64,000 bases of DNA, from NCBI GenBank assembly GCA_046328475.1, contig JAXLWN010000029.1:1-64000 (forward strand). The letters run 5' to 3'. This DNA is from CADCWN01 sp046328475 (GTDB taxonomy: Bacteria > Chloroflexota > Chloroflexia > Thermomicrobiales > CADCWN01). The first letter of the stretch is position 1. The number at the start of each line of letters is the position of its first letter. Below, piece by piece: positions 44,875 to 54,193 of this stretch. Under the pieces are notes generated by a model. The model saw only the letters and a program-made list of their open reading frames with translations. It did no database searches and was not told the DNA's origin. Made by a program: the position numbers and the translations under genes.

Positions 44875-45052
44875 CAACCCGGCAACGGGCCTTAACAAGC
44901 GAACACAGGCAGGACGCAGGCAAGCAGCCCCCGGCGAGCCACCCCGGTAATTCCCTCCATGACCTCCCCGGAAAGTCCCCTGGCCCACCCCATCGCTGCC
45001 CCTCCGCCCCTGCCAACGCAAGCAGACCCCGGCGCCAAAGCACCGGGGTTTT
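44875..45052 (+). ncRNA. putative small RNA
   Basis: A predicted transcript of about 178 nt, from the sigma-54 start at 44875 to a terminator at 45027-45052. At its 5' end CCCG-GCAA-CGGG (44878-44889) forms a hairpin with a GNRA tetraloop. At its 3' end CCCCGG-CGC-CAAA-GCA-CCGGGG is followed by TTTT. It lies in the 650-base gap between two minus-strand genes. It does not match tmRNA, SRP or RNase P motifs that I can recognise. The call is inferred from promoter plus terminator. Confidence 0.5.
45027..45052 (+). terminator. Rho-independent terminator
   Basis: CCCCGG (45027-45032) pairs with CCGGGG (45043-45048), with inner GC/GC pairs and a CAAA loop, followed by TTTT (45049-45052). This orientation only makes sense for a plus-strand transcript. 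Confidence 0.75.
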
Positions 45053-45132
45053 CGCTTCCCCCATCCACAAACAAGAAACGGCTCCGTCGCTCATGCTCAA
45101 AATGACACCCTGGAGGCCACCTCCCTCCCCCA

Positions 45133-45157
45133 GTCATGCTGAGCGCAGCGAAGCATC
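45133..45157. repeat. dispersed element, copy 2 (ATGC...GCAT)
   Basis: It has the same 13-base core as the copy at 29009-29033, but is flanked by ATGC (45136-45139) and GCAT (45153-45156). The two changes keep the stem paired. Confidence 0.85.
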
Positions 45158-45162
45158 CGCCC

Positions 45163-45256
45163 CCTCGTTACTCGTTACTCGTTACTCGTCACTCCTCTAT
45201 CCGACTACCCGACTACCCGACCACCCGACTCAGCACTCAGCACTCAGCACTCAGCA
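45163..45256. repeat. compound heptamer/octamer array after the PPK2 gene
   Basis: Blocks of different words follow each other: TTACTCG units (45166-45192), GACTACCC octamers (45200-45228) and ACTCAGC heptamers (45229-45256). On the minus strand the AGTGCTG form begins within 2 bases of the PPK2 stop codon. Confidence 0.92.
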
Positions 45257-46737
45257 CTACGTCATCAACGCCCGCTCGATACTCCGCGTCAACGTCTTCA
45301 GCACCTTAATCCGCGCAAAATACTTATCATCCGCCTCCACCAGCGTCCACGGCACATGCTCCGTCGACGTCCGCTCGATCATGTCATCGGCCGCAATCTC
45401 ATAGGCATCCCACTTCTCGCGATTGCGCCAATCCTCATCCGTGATCTTAAACCGCTTGAAACTCGTCTGCTCCCGCTGCTTGAAGCGCCGCAGCTGCTCT
45501 TCCTTGCTGATCTGCAGCCAGAACTTCACCAGCACATAGCCTTTGGCCACCAACTGCTCCTCGAAATCATTGATCTCCGAGTACGCCCGCAGCCAGTCTG
45601 CCTCCCTGCAAAACCCCTCGACCCGCTCGACCAACACCCGCCCATACCACGACCGGTCGTAGATCGCGAACCGCCCCAGGCGCGGCAAATGCCGCCAGAA
45701 ACGCCAGAGATAGGGCTGGGCGCGCTCCTCGTCGGTCGGTGCCGCGATCGGGATGCTCCGGTACTGCCGCGCGTCGAGACCACCGTGATCCGCCGGATCG
45801 CACCCCCTTCCCGGCCGCATCCGACCCCTCGAACACCACGATCGCCGACTTGCGCCGGAACTTCGGATCGCGCGCCAGCAGACTCAGCTTCCCCTGCAAC
45901 GCCTCCAACTCCTGCTCGTACTGCTCCTTCGGCAACCGCTTCGCCAGATCGAGCGAATTCAGCACCCGCCGCCCATCGAGCGCGGGCAGCAGCGGCGGCA
46001 CGAGATCGGGCGCGACCGGCGACGTCCCCGGTCGAGGCGGTCGCGCAGCGCCGCGAGCAGCGTCTTGCCGACGGTCAGACTGCGATAGCGCTCATCCTCC
46101 CCTTCCACGATCTGCCAGGGCGCGTGCCCGGTGCTGGTCCGGCGCAAGAAATGCGCCGACACCTCGCGGAAACGGTCGTACCGCTTGAATCGCGCCCAAT
46201 CCTGCTCGCTCACCCGCCAGCGCGTCTTCGGATCCTTCTCCAGCGCCCGCAGCCGCTTCTCCTGGCGGTCCTTCGACAGGTGGAACCAGAACTTCAGCAA
46301 GAGCGCGCCCTCATCGACGAGCATCCGCTCGAAGCGCGTGATCTCGTCGATCGCCTGGTCGAACGCCGCCCCCTTCATCGCGCCCGTCGCCCGCCCCGCG
46401 ATCGGCTCCGTGTGCCAGGCCCCCAGCAGAATGCCGATCTTGCCGCGCGGCGGCAACGCCTGCCAGTAGCGCCACATCCTCGGCCGCTCCCGCTCCTCCT
46501 CGGATGGCACCGTGAACGCGTGCGTCCGAATGTGGCGCGGATCCATCCACTCATTCAGCAGATTGACCGTCTCCCCCTTCCCCGCCCCATCCACGCCCCC
46601 GATCACAATAATCACCGGAAACTTGCCATTCTCCGTCAATTCAAATTGCGCATTCAGCAACGCCTCGCGCAACTGCGGCTTCCTCGCTCGCCCATCGCCT
46701 TATCAATCTTGTGCCCCAACTCCGCCGACTCAAACAT
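45257..46737 (-). CDS. polyphosphate:AMP phosphotransferase-like tandem PPK2 protein (frameshifted)
   Basis: Two consecutive PPK2 domains, the layout of class II polyphosphate:AMP phosphotransferase, which makes ADP from AMP and polyphosphate. Domain 1 has GGVDGAGKGETVNLLNEWMD (Walker A) and TVPSEEERERPRMWRYWQAL. Domain 2 has VVFEGSDAAGKG, PIAAPTDEERAQPYLWRFWR and YDRSWYGRVLVERVEGF. Frame changes fall near 46690, 46000 and 45790. ATG 46737 (MFESAELGHKIDKAMGERG) follows GAGGGGG. The last residues ERALMT end at a repeat array. Confidence 0.85.
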
Positions 46738-47144
46738 CCCACATCCCCCTCACAAAACACCGCACCACGCCCGCCCAGTATTGCCCAACCACCCCCACAC
46801 GCAAACCACCACCCTCACCTCCCCCCGCCCCTCATCAGCCGGATACCCGCCTGCGGGCGGCGGTCGCCGCCGCAGCGGCGGGGCAGGGTCATCACGCCCT
46901 CACACCCCCACGCCCCCGCGCTCTCACCGCCCTCCTTGGGGTGTGCCGCCCGCAGGCGGCGGGGTGCGGGGCTCCTCCCACTGACGCACAGACCCACTGA
47001 CCAACGCCCCCACGCCCCCGCCCCCGCCCCTCCCTATCCGTCCCCCTTGCCCCCGCCGCCCCGGCGTGCGACCATGCGCAACGCGGCGCTCGCGACGCCG
47101 CCAGGAGGGCGGCGCGGTGGCGATTCGGGCGACGCGGGGCGCTG
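46738..47144. repeat. gene-free spacer with two GC-palindrome elements
   Basis: GTCGCCGCCGCAGCGGCGGG (46862-46881) and GTGCCGCCCGCAGGCGGCGG (46942-46961) are two copies of the dispersed element. A short frame from ATG 47074 (MRNAALATPPGG) could be the true N-terminus of the next gene if one base is missing. Confidence 0.65.
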
Positions 47145-48374
47145 GTGCCCTGGCGGCGTAATCTCTATGTCCTGATGCTGTCGGTCTTTGTCTCGTTCAG
47201 CGGCTTCACCTTCGTCAGCCCCTTCCTCCCGATCTTCATCCAGCAACTCGGCGTCAAGGATACCGGCGACGCCGCCGTCTGGTCGGGCATCATCTTCGGC
47301 GTCAGCCCGCTGATCTCCGGCGTCCTCGCCCCCTTCTGGGCGGGTCGCGCCGAGCGCTACGGGCCGAAGCGCGTCGTCCTCTTCTCGCTCCTCGCCTACG
47401 CCATCGTCCTCAGCGTCAACGCCGCCATCCAGAATGTGCCGCAACTCCTCGTCCTGCGCCTCGGCATCGGCGTCCTCGGCAGCGTCGGCGTCATGTCCAC
47501 CGCGCTCGCCTCCACCCTCGCCCCGCCCGAGCAGGCTGGCGAGGCGGTCGGCCTGATGCAGGCCACCGCCCTGGCGAGCGGCATCACCGCCGTCTTCGGC
47601 GGCGTCGTCGTGGACGCCATCGGCCTGCGCCCCGCCTACGTCCTCGCCGGATTTTTCTCGCTGGTCGCCTTCGTCGCGATGGCGGTCGGCTATCGCGAAG
47701 AGGACGCGCGCGGCCCGGCGCTGGTCAAGCGGCAGCGGCGCGGCCTGCGCGACTACGCCCGCTTCCCCATCTTCATCAGCCTCGTGCTCACCGTCTTCTT
47801 CACCCGCTTCATCGACGGCTCATTCGGCCCGCAGCTTCCCCTCTACATTTCAACGCTCCACGCTCCCGCCGCCCGCCTCGGCGTCGTCACCGGCCTGATC
47901 ATGACCCTCGGCGCGGTCGCCACCAGCGTCGCGGCGGCCGGTGCGGGGCGCCTCTCCAGCCGCTACGCCCCGCGCCGCCTCCTGCTCGGCTCCCTCGTCG
48001 GCGGGGCCGTCTTCTGCCTGCCGATCGCCTTCATCAACCACTGGACCCAGCTCCTAGTCCTGCGGACCCTGCTCGGCCTGCTCGCCGGTGGCGCGCTCAT
48101 CCTCGCCTACGCCATCGCCGGGCGCGACCTCCCCGCCGACGCGCGCCTGGGCGCGATCGCCACCCTGGCCGGCCTCGGGCAGATCGGCATGGCCGTCAGC
48201 CCCTTCCTGGCCGGTCTGCTCGCCAAGTGGATCAACCTGCCGAGCATCTTCGTGCTCGACGGCATCATCTACCTCGTCTTGTCCGCCTGGGTCTGGCTGC
48301 GCCTCGCCCCCGCGCCCGTCAGCGCCGAGCCGGAGCCAGCCAGCGGCATCGCCATCAGCTCGTCGGAGGAGTAA
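47145..48374 (+). CDS. major facilitator superfamily transporter
   Basis: A 12-span inner-membrane transporter of 409 residues. It has the loop 2-3 motif region APFWAGRAERYGPKRVVLFS, the GIGVLGSVGVM helix and a second half with LSSRYAPRRLLLGSLVGGAV. It looks like a drug/metabolite proton-coupled exporter of the DHA1 type. GTG 47145 is the first in-frame start; the ATG at 47074 would need a frameshift. It stops 3 bases before the aldo/keto reductase gene, so they share a transcript. The substrate is unknown. Confidence 0.85.
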   Translation: MPWRRNLYVLMLSVFVSFSGFTFVSPFLPIFIQQLGVKDTGDAAVWSGIIFGVSPLISGVLAPFWAGRAERYGPKRVVLFSLLAYAIVLSVNAAIQNVPQLLVLRLGIGVLGSVGVMSTALASTLAPPEQAGEAVGLMQATALASGITAVFGGVVVDAIGLRPAYVLAGFFSLVAFVAMAVGYREEDARGPALVKRQRRGLRDYARFPIFISLVLTVFFTRFIDGSFGPQLPLYISTLHAPAARLGVVTGLIMTLGAVATSVAAAGAGRLSSRYAPRRLLLGSLVGGAVFCLPIAFINHWTQLLVLRTLLGLLAGGALILAYAIAGRDLPADARLGAIATLAGLGQIGMAVSPFLAGLLAKWINLPSIFVLDGIIYLVLSAWVWLRLAPAPVSAEPEPASGIAISSSEE

Positions 48375-48377
48375 TCG

Positions 48378-49676
48378 ATGACCGACCAGCCAATCCTGCC
48401 GCGCCGACCCTTCGGCCAGACCGGTATCCAGGTCCCGCCCCTCTGCCTGGGCTGCGCCCCGCTCGGCAACATCCCCCGCATCTTCAACTATACGGTCCCC
48501 GAGGAGCGCGCGGTCGTCACCATCCGCGCCGCGCTCACCGGCCCGCTCAACTACCTCGACACCTCCAACAACTACGGCGGCGGCGAGAGCGAGCGGCGCG
48601 TCGGCCTCGCCCTGCGCGAACTCGGCGGCATCCCCGCTGGGGCGGTCGTGCAGACCAAGGTGGACCGCGACCCGCAGACCGGCAGTTTCAGCGCCGAGCG
48701 CATGCGCCGCTCCGTCGCCGAGAGCCTGGAACGGCTCGGCCTCGACCGCCTCGGCATCGTCTACCTCCACGACCCTGAGAACGGCCCCTTCGACGAGCTC
48801 ACCGGACCCGGCGGTGCGGTCGAAGCACTCCTGGCGATGCAGCGCGAGGGCCTGATCGCCCACCTCGGCGTCGCCGGTGGCCCCGTCGATCTGATGATCC
48901 GCTACCTGGAGACCGGTGCCTTCACCGCTGTCCTCAACCACAACCGCTACACCCTGCTCGACCAGAGCGCCGAACCCCTGATCGCCTTCGCCGCCGCGCG
49001 CGGCATCGCCATGCTCAACGCCGCCCCCTACGGCGGCGGCCTCCTCGTCAAAGGCCCCGACCAATTCCCCAAGTACATGTACCGCGACGCCCCGCAGCCC
49101 CTCCTCGACCGCACCCGCCAACTCGCCACCCTCGCTGCCGAATACAACGTCCCCCTCGCCGCCGTCGCCCTCCAGTTCTCCACCCGCGACCCCCGCATCA
49201 CCAGCACCGTCGTCGGCATCACCCACCCCGAACGCATCACCCAAACCCTCGACCTCTACCACCCCCCCCACCCCCCCGCCCGCTGGTGCCCCCGCCCCCC
49301 CCCCCCCCCGCCCCCCCCCCGGCCCGCGCCCCCCCCGCGGGGCCCGACGAGGCGCCTATCACCCTCAAGACGCCTCGCGCCCCGGCAGCACCGCCCGCCG
49401 AGGAACCAGTTTGGGCGGGGTGTTCGCCACCGGCCCGTAGCGCCGCTGCGGGTGGCCGGGGCGGCGGCGCTGCCACTTGTCCGCGTGCCGACCACCGATC
49501 GCGCCCACCGGGCGACGCGGGCCGGGCGCGCAGCCCCCGTCGGCGATGCGGACCGCCGGGGTCGCCCGACCGCGCCGCATCGAACGGTCCCACCCAAACT
49601 GTCCGCCCTGAACTCGCAAGGGGGAGGGCCGCCGCGGCGGCGGGGGGTCCGTCCCCCCTTACGACTTACGACTTGA
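48378..49676 (+). CDS. aldo/keto reductase, C-terminus corrupted by poly-C region
   Basis: NADPH-dependent aldo/keto reductase related to D-threo-aldose 1-dehydrogenase. The catalytic tetrad is present: D61 and Y66 (DTSNNYGGG), K94 (VQTKVD) and H131 (VYLHDPE). It is good family sequence to ERITQTLDLYH (about 49260). From there the frame runs into poly-C and proline-rich nonsense to 49676, so the last 20-40 residues of the real protein are lost or misread. GGAGGAG precedes ATG 48378. Probably co-transcribed with the MFS gene. Confidence 0.85.
   Translation: MTDQPILPRRPFGQTGIQVPPLCLGCAPLGNIPRIFNYTVPEERAVVTIRAALTGPLNYLDTSNNYGGGESERRVGLALRELGGIPAGAVVQTKVDRDPQTGSFSAERMRRSVAESLERLGLDRLGIVYLHDPENGPFDELTGPGGAVEALLAMQREGLIAHLGVAGGPVDLMIRYLETGAFTAVLNHNRYTLLDQSAEPLIAFAAARGIAMLNAAPYGGGLLVKGPDQFPKYMYRDAPQPLLDRTRQLATLAAEYNVPLAAVALQFSTRDPRITSTVVGITHPERITQTLDLYHPPHPPARWCPRPPPPPPPPRPAPPPRGPTRRLSPSRRLAPRQHRPPRNQFGRGVRHRPVAPLRVAGAAALPLVRVPTTDRAHRATRAGRAAPVGDADRRGRPTAPHRTVPPKLSALNSQGGGPPRRRGVRPPLRLTT
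49255..49345. repeat. poly-C low-complexity tract
   Basis: Runs of C occur: 8 at 49262-49269, 7 at 49271-49277, 15 at 49295-49309 and 10 at 49311-49320, with more beyond. It breaks the aldo/keto reductase frame. It could be a base-calling or assembly problem. Confidence 0.9.
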
Positions 49677-49712
49677 CTTACGACTCCTCCCTACGTCCCC
49701 ACGCCCCCGCCC
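49346..49712. other. spacer with no supported gene
   Basis: No convincing coding sequence is seen on either strand. Near the end there is a GC-palindrome variant (GGCCGCCGCGGCGGCGGGGG, 49627-49646) and TTACGACT-type units (49659-49688). Confidence 0.5.
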
Positions 49713-51440
49713 TCACTCCGTCACGACCCGTACCCTCCCCACCCCCGCCTTCTCCGTCCGCACCGTCACCTCAAAAACACTCCCCGCCGGAGCCGCCACC
49801 AGCCACTCCACATGCCCCCGGCTCAGATTCGGGAAGCGCGCCGAGAACGGGAACGACGTAAACTGACTGACCCGCCCCGCCAGGTGCTCTAGCTGCTGCT
49901 CCGCCTTCGCCGTCCCCGGCAGCAACCGCGTCCCCTCCGGCAGCGCGATCGTCGCCTTGATCGGCTGCCCCTTCCCCCGCTCCTTGTACCGCTCGCTCCC
50001 CGAGGTTGGCAGGAACCCCTCGTTGCCGAAATTCGCCCAGACGCGATAGACCCCCGCCTCCAGCCGCTCCGCCCCCGAATCGATGATTCGCAGGTGCGGC
50101 GCACTCCCCATCGCCCCGATCGCGAACGGCACCGCGCCCGCGATAATGTCCGGCAGCAGCGGCCCCGGCGGATTCATCATCCCGAACTTGAACTCGTATC
50201 CCCCCAGCTCCACCGGCCCCAATTGCGGGTGCTCGAACGGCCGCCAGGGCGCGAACCCCCGCCCGCCCGCCCGCTCGTCGAGATAGCGCAGGATCAGCAG
50301 GTCGTCGTCCTCCGACCGCGACTCCTCCAACTCGATCCACTTGGTGTACTTCACCCCCGCGTGGTGCGCCAGCCCCCACAACTCCGTCATGTACCCGATG
50401 ATGCCGAGATCGTCGTACAACCAGTCGATCGACACCCCGTACGACGGCTTCCCCGGCTGATACGGATTGCTGTGGAACGGCGACAGGCACGGATACCCCG
50501 TGCTCGCCTCCCCGATCGCCCCGATCGCCTTCGACGCGCGCAGATCGAGCGGCGGGATCTGCTCGTCGCTGTAGAGCGCCGAGGCGCGCAGAATCATCCC
50601 CGCCGCCGTGTGGTGCAACTGCGCTCCGTGGATATTGCGATGATCGAGCAGGAACGCCGCGATCGCCTTCGTCTCCGGCGCGCTCAGCGGCAGCGGCCCC
50701 GAGCCGAACTGCGACCACTCCGGCTTCCAGTCCTTCGGGAAATTGCGGTTAAAATCGAGCCCCATCGGCGACGGCGCGACCGCGATCTTGCCGCCATCCC
50801 AATTGCGGATCACCCCTTCCGGCAAGAGGAAGTAATACTCCCCGCCGAACTCATGCGGCGCGCGTTGCAGCATTATGCGCGGATCGCGCTCCGACACCTT
50901 CCACGGCCCCGCCGGGTCCTTGAGCCGCATCGAGCCGATCAGCCCATCGCCATCAACATCCTGCGCCTCCAGCCCGTCATACTCCGCCCCCGCCGGATAG
51001 ATCATCGGCGACGAGCGCAGCGTCGCGGGCGTCCGCAGGAAAATCTCGCCCCCGTCCACCGCGATGCGCGGAATGACATACACCGCCGTCTCATCGAGCA
51101 ACCGCCGCACCTCGGCATCGCTGTCATAGCGCGTCAACAGGTGATGGATCGTCGCCAGCGCCACCGACGACGTCGTCACCTCCCCCGCATGGATATTCGC
51201 GTCGATGTAATACGCCGGCTTCTCCCGATCCGACCCCGTCGCCCAATTGGTAATCGTCACCACCCAGATCTCGCGCCCCTCGCCGCTCTGCCCGATGCTC
51301 CCGAGCGTCGCCAGGCCCGGATACGCCGCCACCCACCCTCGCAACAACTCCGTCATCACGTCATAGGTGTAATACCGATCCGTCCGCCACTCCGCACCCT
51401 CCGCCAGAAAGTGCAACTCGGCAAAATTCGCGCCCGCCAT
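49713..51440 (-). CDS. M14-family zinc carboxypeptidase
   Basis: A 575-residue M14 metallopeptidase-like protein. Zinc ligands H84 and E87 are in ANIHAGEVTTSS, with the third His in QLHHTAAG. RNFPKDW and the late SYGVSIDWLYDDLGIIGYMT/ELWG give the remaining active-site features. No signal peptide is evident. ATG 51440 with GGGAGAG upstream is chosen over 51467. It is intact. It would remove C-terminal residues from peptides, which fits an organism with peptide importers. It is single. Confidence 0.85.
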   Translation of the reverse strand: MAGANFAELHFLAEGAEWRTDRYYTYDVMTELLRGWVAAYPGLATLGSIGQSGEGREIWVVTITNWATGSDREKPAYYIDANIHAGEVTTSSVALATIHHLLTRYDSDAEVRRLLDETAVYVIPRIAVDGGEIFLRTPATLRSSPMIYPAGAEYDGLEAQDVDGDGLIGSMRLKDPAGPWKVSERDPRIMLQRAPHEFGGEYYFLLPEGVIRNWDGGKIAVAPSPMGLDFNRNFPKDWKPEWSQFGSGPLPLSAPETKAIAAFLLDHRNIHGAQLHHTAAGMILRASALYSDEQIPPLDLRASKAIGAIGEASTGYPCLSPFHSNPYQPGKPSYGVSIDWLYDDLGIIGYMTELWGLAHHAGVKYTKWIELEESRSEDDDLLILRYLDERAGGRGFAPWRPFEHPQLGPVELGGYEFKFGMMNPPGPLLPDIIAGAVPFAIGAMGSAPHLRIIDSGAERLEAGVYRVWANFGNEGFLPTSGSERYKERGKGQPIKATIALPEGTRLLPGTAKAEQQLEHLAGRVSQFTSFPFSARFPNLSRGHVEWLVAAPAGSVFEVTVRTEKAGVGRVRVVTE

Positions 51441-51651
51441 CCGCGCTCTCCCTCCATCATCAGCCATCCATCATCGCTTGCGCTCAAGTTCGCTCGCATC
51501 CTATCACTACTGGCACGGCAATCGTTCTTAAGCGTGTTGAACCCTCCCCACGCGTGGATCGCCGTGCTATGCTGGATCAGATTTCGCATGATGTGACGCG
51601 CCGGGCTGCACCCGAGCAACGCTCCCGAGTTCAGTAGCGAGAGGAACACCG

Positions 51652-51996
51652 ATGACCGCTCTGATTGTTGAATTGCCGCCCGATGTGTATGCGCGCATGC
51701 GCGAGAAGGCCGAGCGTCAGGGTAAATCCCTGGAGGGCGCTGCAAAGGAAGTCCTGACCGAGTGGGTGGATCCATCTGGCGCTGCGCCTGTCGAGGAGTC
51801 TCGTCCAACGCCCGATCGCGAACACGTCCGTGCCGCGTTGCGGGCTGCCGGATTGCTGGTTGAACCCACACCCGAGCAGATCGCCTGGGCCGAGACGGTC
51901 GATGTGACGCTCGATGAGGTAATCGCCGCGCTCGATCAGTCGGAGGGGAAGCCTCTCAGCGAGATCGTGCTCGAAATGCGCGGCCCGAAAGAATGA
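51652..51996 (+). CDS. VapB/ribbon-helix-helix-type antitoxin
   Basis: A 114-residue protein. The N-terminal 45 residues (MTALIVELPPDVYARMREKA, then EGAAKEVLTEW) look like a ribbon-helix-helix DNA-binding antitoxin. The C-terminal part is acidic and would wrap the toxin. It overlaps the toxin start by 4 bases (ATGA), the typical coupled layout. GAGAGGAA precedes ATG 51652. Confidence 0.8.
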   Translation: MTALIVELPPDVYARMREKAERQGKSLEGAAKEVLTEWVDPSGAAPVEESRPTPDREHVRAALRAAGLLVEPTPEQIAWAETVDVTLDEVIAALDQSEGKPLSEIVLEMRGPKE

Positions 51997-52463
51997 GCGT
52001 CTTCTACTTCGACTCTAGCGCCCTGGTAAAGCGCTATCTGAGAGAAACAGGCTCTGTCTGGGTTGCTGGCCTGACCGATCCGGCCGCCGGGCACCGCATT
52101 CTCGTGGCGGATGTCACGCTGGTAGAGATTGCGGCGGCAATCGCGCGCGGCACCGCGCCCGCACGGCATATCCTCCGGGCACGGGACCGTGCCGTGACGT
52201 TAGTACGGCGACATTTCACAACCGACTATGAGACGAATGTTGCCGATCGCCTCGCCCTTGAGACGGCAATTGACCTGACCCAGCGCCACCGCTTACGTGC
52301 ATACGACGCAATCCAACTTGCTACCCAGCTGGCAACCAATGCCGTCCTCTTGTCCGCCAGGCTGCCCAGCCCCATCTTCATCACTGCCGCCGACAATGAC
52401 CTCGTCGCGGCAGCCCGTTCCGAAGGGCTGACCGCCGACGACGCCCAGAACCTGCACCCCTGA
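51993..52463 (+). CDS. vapC: PIN-domain toxin (VapC type)
   Basis: A 156-residue PIN-domain ribonuclease toxin. The acidic residues expected for metal binding are visible: D7 (FYFDSSALVKRY), E45 (TLVEIAAAI), D105 (RAYDAIQLA) and D134/D136 (TAADNDL). It is translated with its antitoxin and followed by a terminator hairpin. The RNA target is unknown. Confidence 0.85.
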   Translation: MSVFYFDSSALVKRYLRETGSVWVAGLTDPAAGHRILVADVTLVEIAAAIARGTAPARHILRARDRAVTLVRRHFTTDYETNVADRLALETAIDLTQRHRLRAYDAIQLATQLATNAVLLSARLPSPIFITAADNDLVAAARSEGLTADDAQNLHP

Positions 52464-52477
52464 TAGCACAAACGCAA

Positions 52478-52504
52478 GAGCGCCGCCCGCAACAGGCGGC
52501 GCTC
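52478..52504. terminator. hairpin terminator between convergent genes
   Basis: GAGCGCCGCC (52478-52487) pairs with GGCGGCGCTC (52495-52504) around a 7-base loop. It separates vapC from the convergent mannonate dehydratase gene. Confidence 0.75.
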
Positions 52505-52530
52505 CACATCAATTCAGGTCCCTACGCCTC

Positions 52531-53515
52531 CTACGCCGTCGCCGCCTGGATCAGCGCCTTCGTATACCCCAGGCAGAACGACCGCTGCCGGTGCCCCAGC
52601 GTATCGACCGCCGAGTGCGGCGCATGGTCGGGCAGCACCATCTGGCCAGCCCAGATCCGGTACAGCTTGATGCACTGGTACATGTCCCCCCTCGTCTGGG
52701 AAGACTTCCTCGAAGTTGAGTAGCAGCCCCGGATGTTGCCGATAGACGCGGCGTCTTACCGGCGCTCCCGAAGTAGCGGATAACCTCCGGCACCTCACGC
52801 TTCCGGGTCCTCCAGCATCTCGGCCACCGTCCCCTGGCAGAAGTTCAGGCCGTGGTAGGGGCTGGGCGCGATCTCGATCAGCCGCTTGATCCCCTCCACC
52901 GAGCCGAGCACCGTATCGACGCCGCGCAGACCTCCCGGCGGCAGCGCCGGGTCGTGCGGGTGGCAGGCCATCTTCACGCCCGCCGCCTCCGCCACCGGGA
53001 TCACCCGCTCCAGGAAGTAGGTGATCGCCTCCCAGACTTGCTCCCGGCCCGAACTCGGTCGGCGTCGTGTCGGTCCACTTGCTCGCGTCGAAATGGCTGC
53101 TTAGGTCACGCCGCCGCGACCCGGCGTCCGCCCCGTGCGCGGCACCCCGAGCAGGTTCAGGTTGTACTTCAGGCAGGGCACGCCCGCCTCGCCCGCCGCG
53201 CGCACATTCTGCTTGATGATCTCGATGTCCTGCTCGCGCCCCTCCTGCCCCAGCATGATGCGCGGGAAGCGTTGTCGCGTGACATAGGTCGATTGCGGAT
53301 CGGAGAGCGACAACACATCCATCGTCAGGCCGAAGCTGGCCAGTCGCCGCTGCACCTGCCGAATCCCCTCCACGCGCCAGGTGCCATCCGGATTCTCGAT
53401 CGCCTCCGTGCCCGGCCGTGCGTCGAATTCGCCGCGACGTGCTCGACCCCATCTGCGCCGCCCAGGCCAGATTCTCGTCGGAGAGATCGTTCAACTGCTC
53501 GCCGATATACGCCAT
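52531..53515 (-). CDS. mannonate dehydratase-like protein (several frameshifts)
   Basis: UxuA-family TIM-barrel enzyme that would dehydrate D-mannonate or a related sugar acid. Segments in order are MAYIGEQLNDLSDENLAWAA, LSDPQSTYVTRQRFPRIMLG, AAGEAGVPCLKYNLNLLGVP, VAEAAGVKMACHPHDPALPP, SPYHGLNFCQGTVAEMLEDP and FEEVFPDEG, ending TKALIQAATA. Frame changes fall near 53450, 53100, 53050, 52795, 52755 and 52695. ATG 53515 follows GAGGGAAA. This is the most fragmented gene in the window. It lies next to a DinB gene. Confidence 0.75.
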
Positions 53516-53608
53516 CCGCTTTCCCTCTGCGTCACCAGACGCCACAATCAATCGCCCGCGCCACTACCCGACTTTGCCGCGCCCGCAATGGCACTGCGAC
53601 CCTCACGC

Positions 53609-54099
53609 CTATTCGACCGTCCTGGCGAAGAGGAAGAAGTCGAGATCGCCCGGCGAGTAGCCGCAGGCGGTCAACCAGCTCGGCCAACTCCGACCGGTGC
53701 TGCGTGCTGTGATTGATCACCTGGAAAAGGACATGCCAGAGGGTATACCGCGTGCGTCTCGCCGCGCCGCGCGAAGCGGAGCGGCCGACCGGGCGCATCA
53801 TCGTCCAGCCCGGCGAGATAGGCGTCGAGCCGCCGCCGCTCCGCCGCCCACCCGGCGCGATACGCCGCCACCGTCGGGAAATCATCGGGGCCGATCGCCA
53901 CTTCTGTCCGCCCCGTCTCGCAGCGCACCCGCCACAAGTGCTGCGCGATCAGCACATGTGCGTCAGAATCTGGCGGATACTCTGCCGCCCGGCCCGTCGG
54001 CTCCTCGTATTGCTCGGGCGTGAGCCGGTCGGCCTGGTCAGAGATCTTGCCGCGTAAGGCATCGAAATCGAACAGCGTGCGGATCGCGGCGAGCTGCAT
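53609..54099 (-). CDS. DinB-family protein (frameshifted)
   Basis: A four-helix DinB/YfiT-like metal-binding protein of about 163 residues. It has MQLAAIRTLFDFDALRGKIS, a central HVLIAQHLWRVR and, in a second frame, LWHVLFQVINHSTQHRSELA (metal-binding histidines). It ends in a third frame GYSPGDLDFFLFARTVE. Shifts are near 53745 and 53680. ATG 54099 follows GGAGGGG. Family members are thiol- or stress-related with mostly unknown reactions. Confidence 0.75.
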
Positions 54100-54193
54100 T
54101 TCCCCTCCGGTGCTACGCGACGACGTTCGCGGCCATGCTGGGCACGAACGCGCGTCGCAACAGCCTCGCCCGATAGCGCGCCACGCCCCATCA

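Noticed and set aside
44892..45137. Minus-strand T-box-like or small-ORF reading of the small-RNA region
   Set aside because: GGGGTGGCTCGCC is only loosely like the T-box core, no aminoacyl-tRNA synthetase gene follows, and the U-tract terminator fits only the plus strand.
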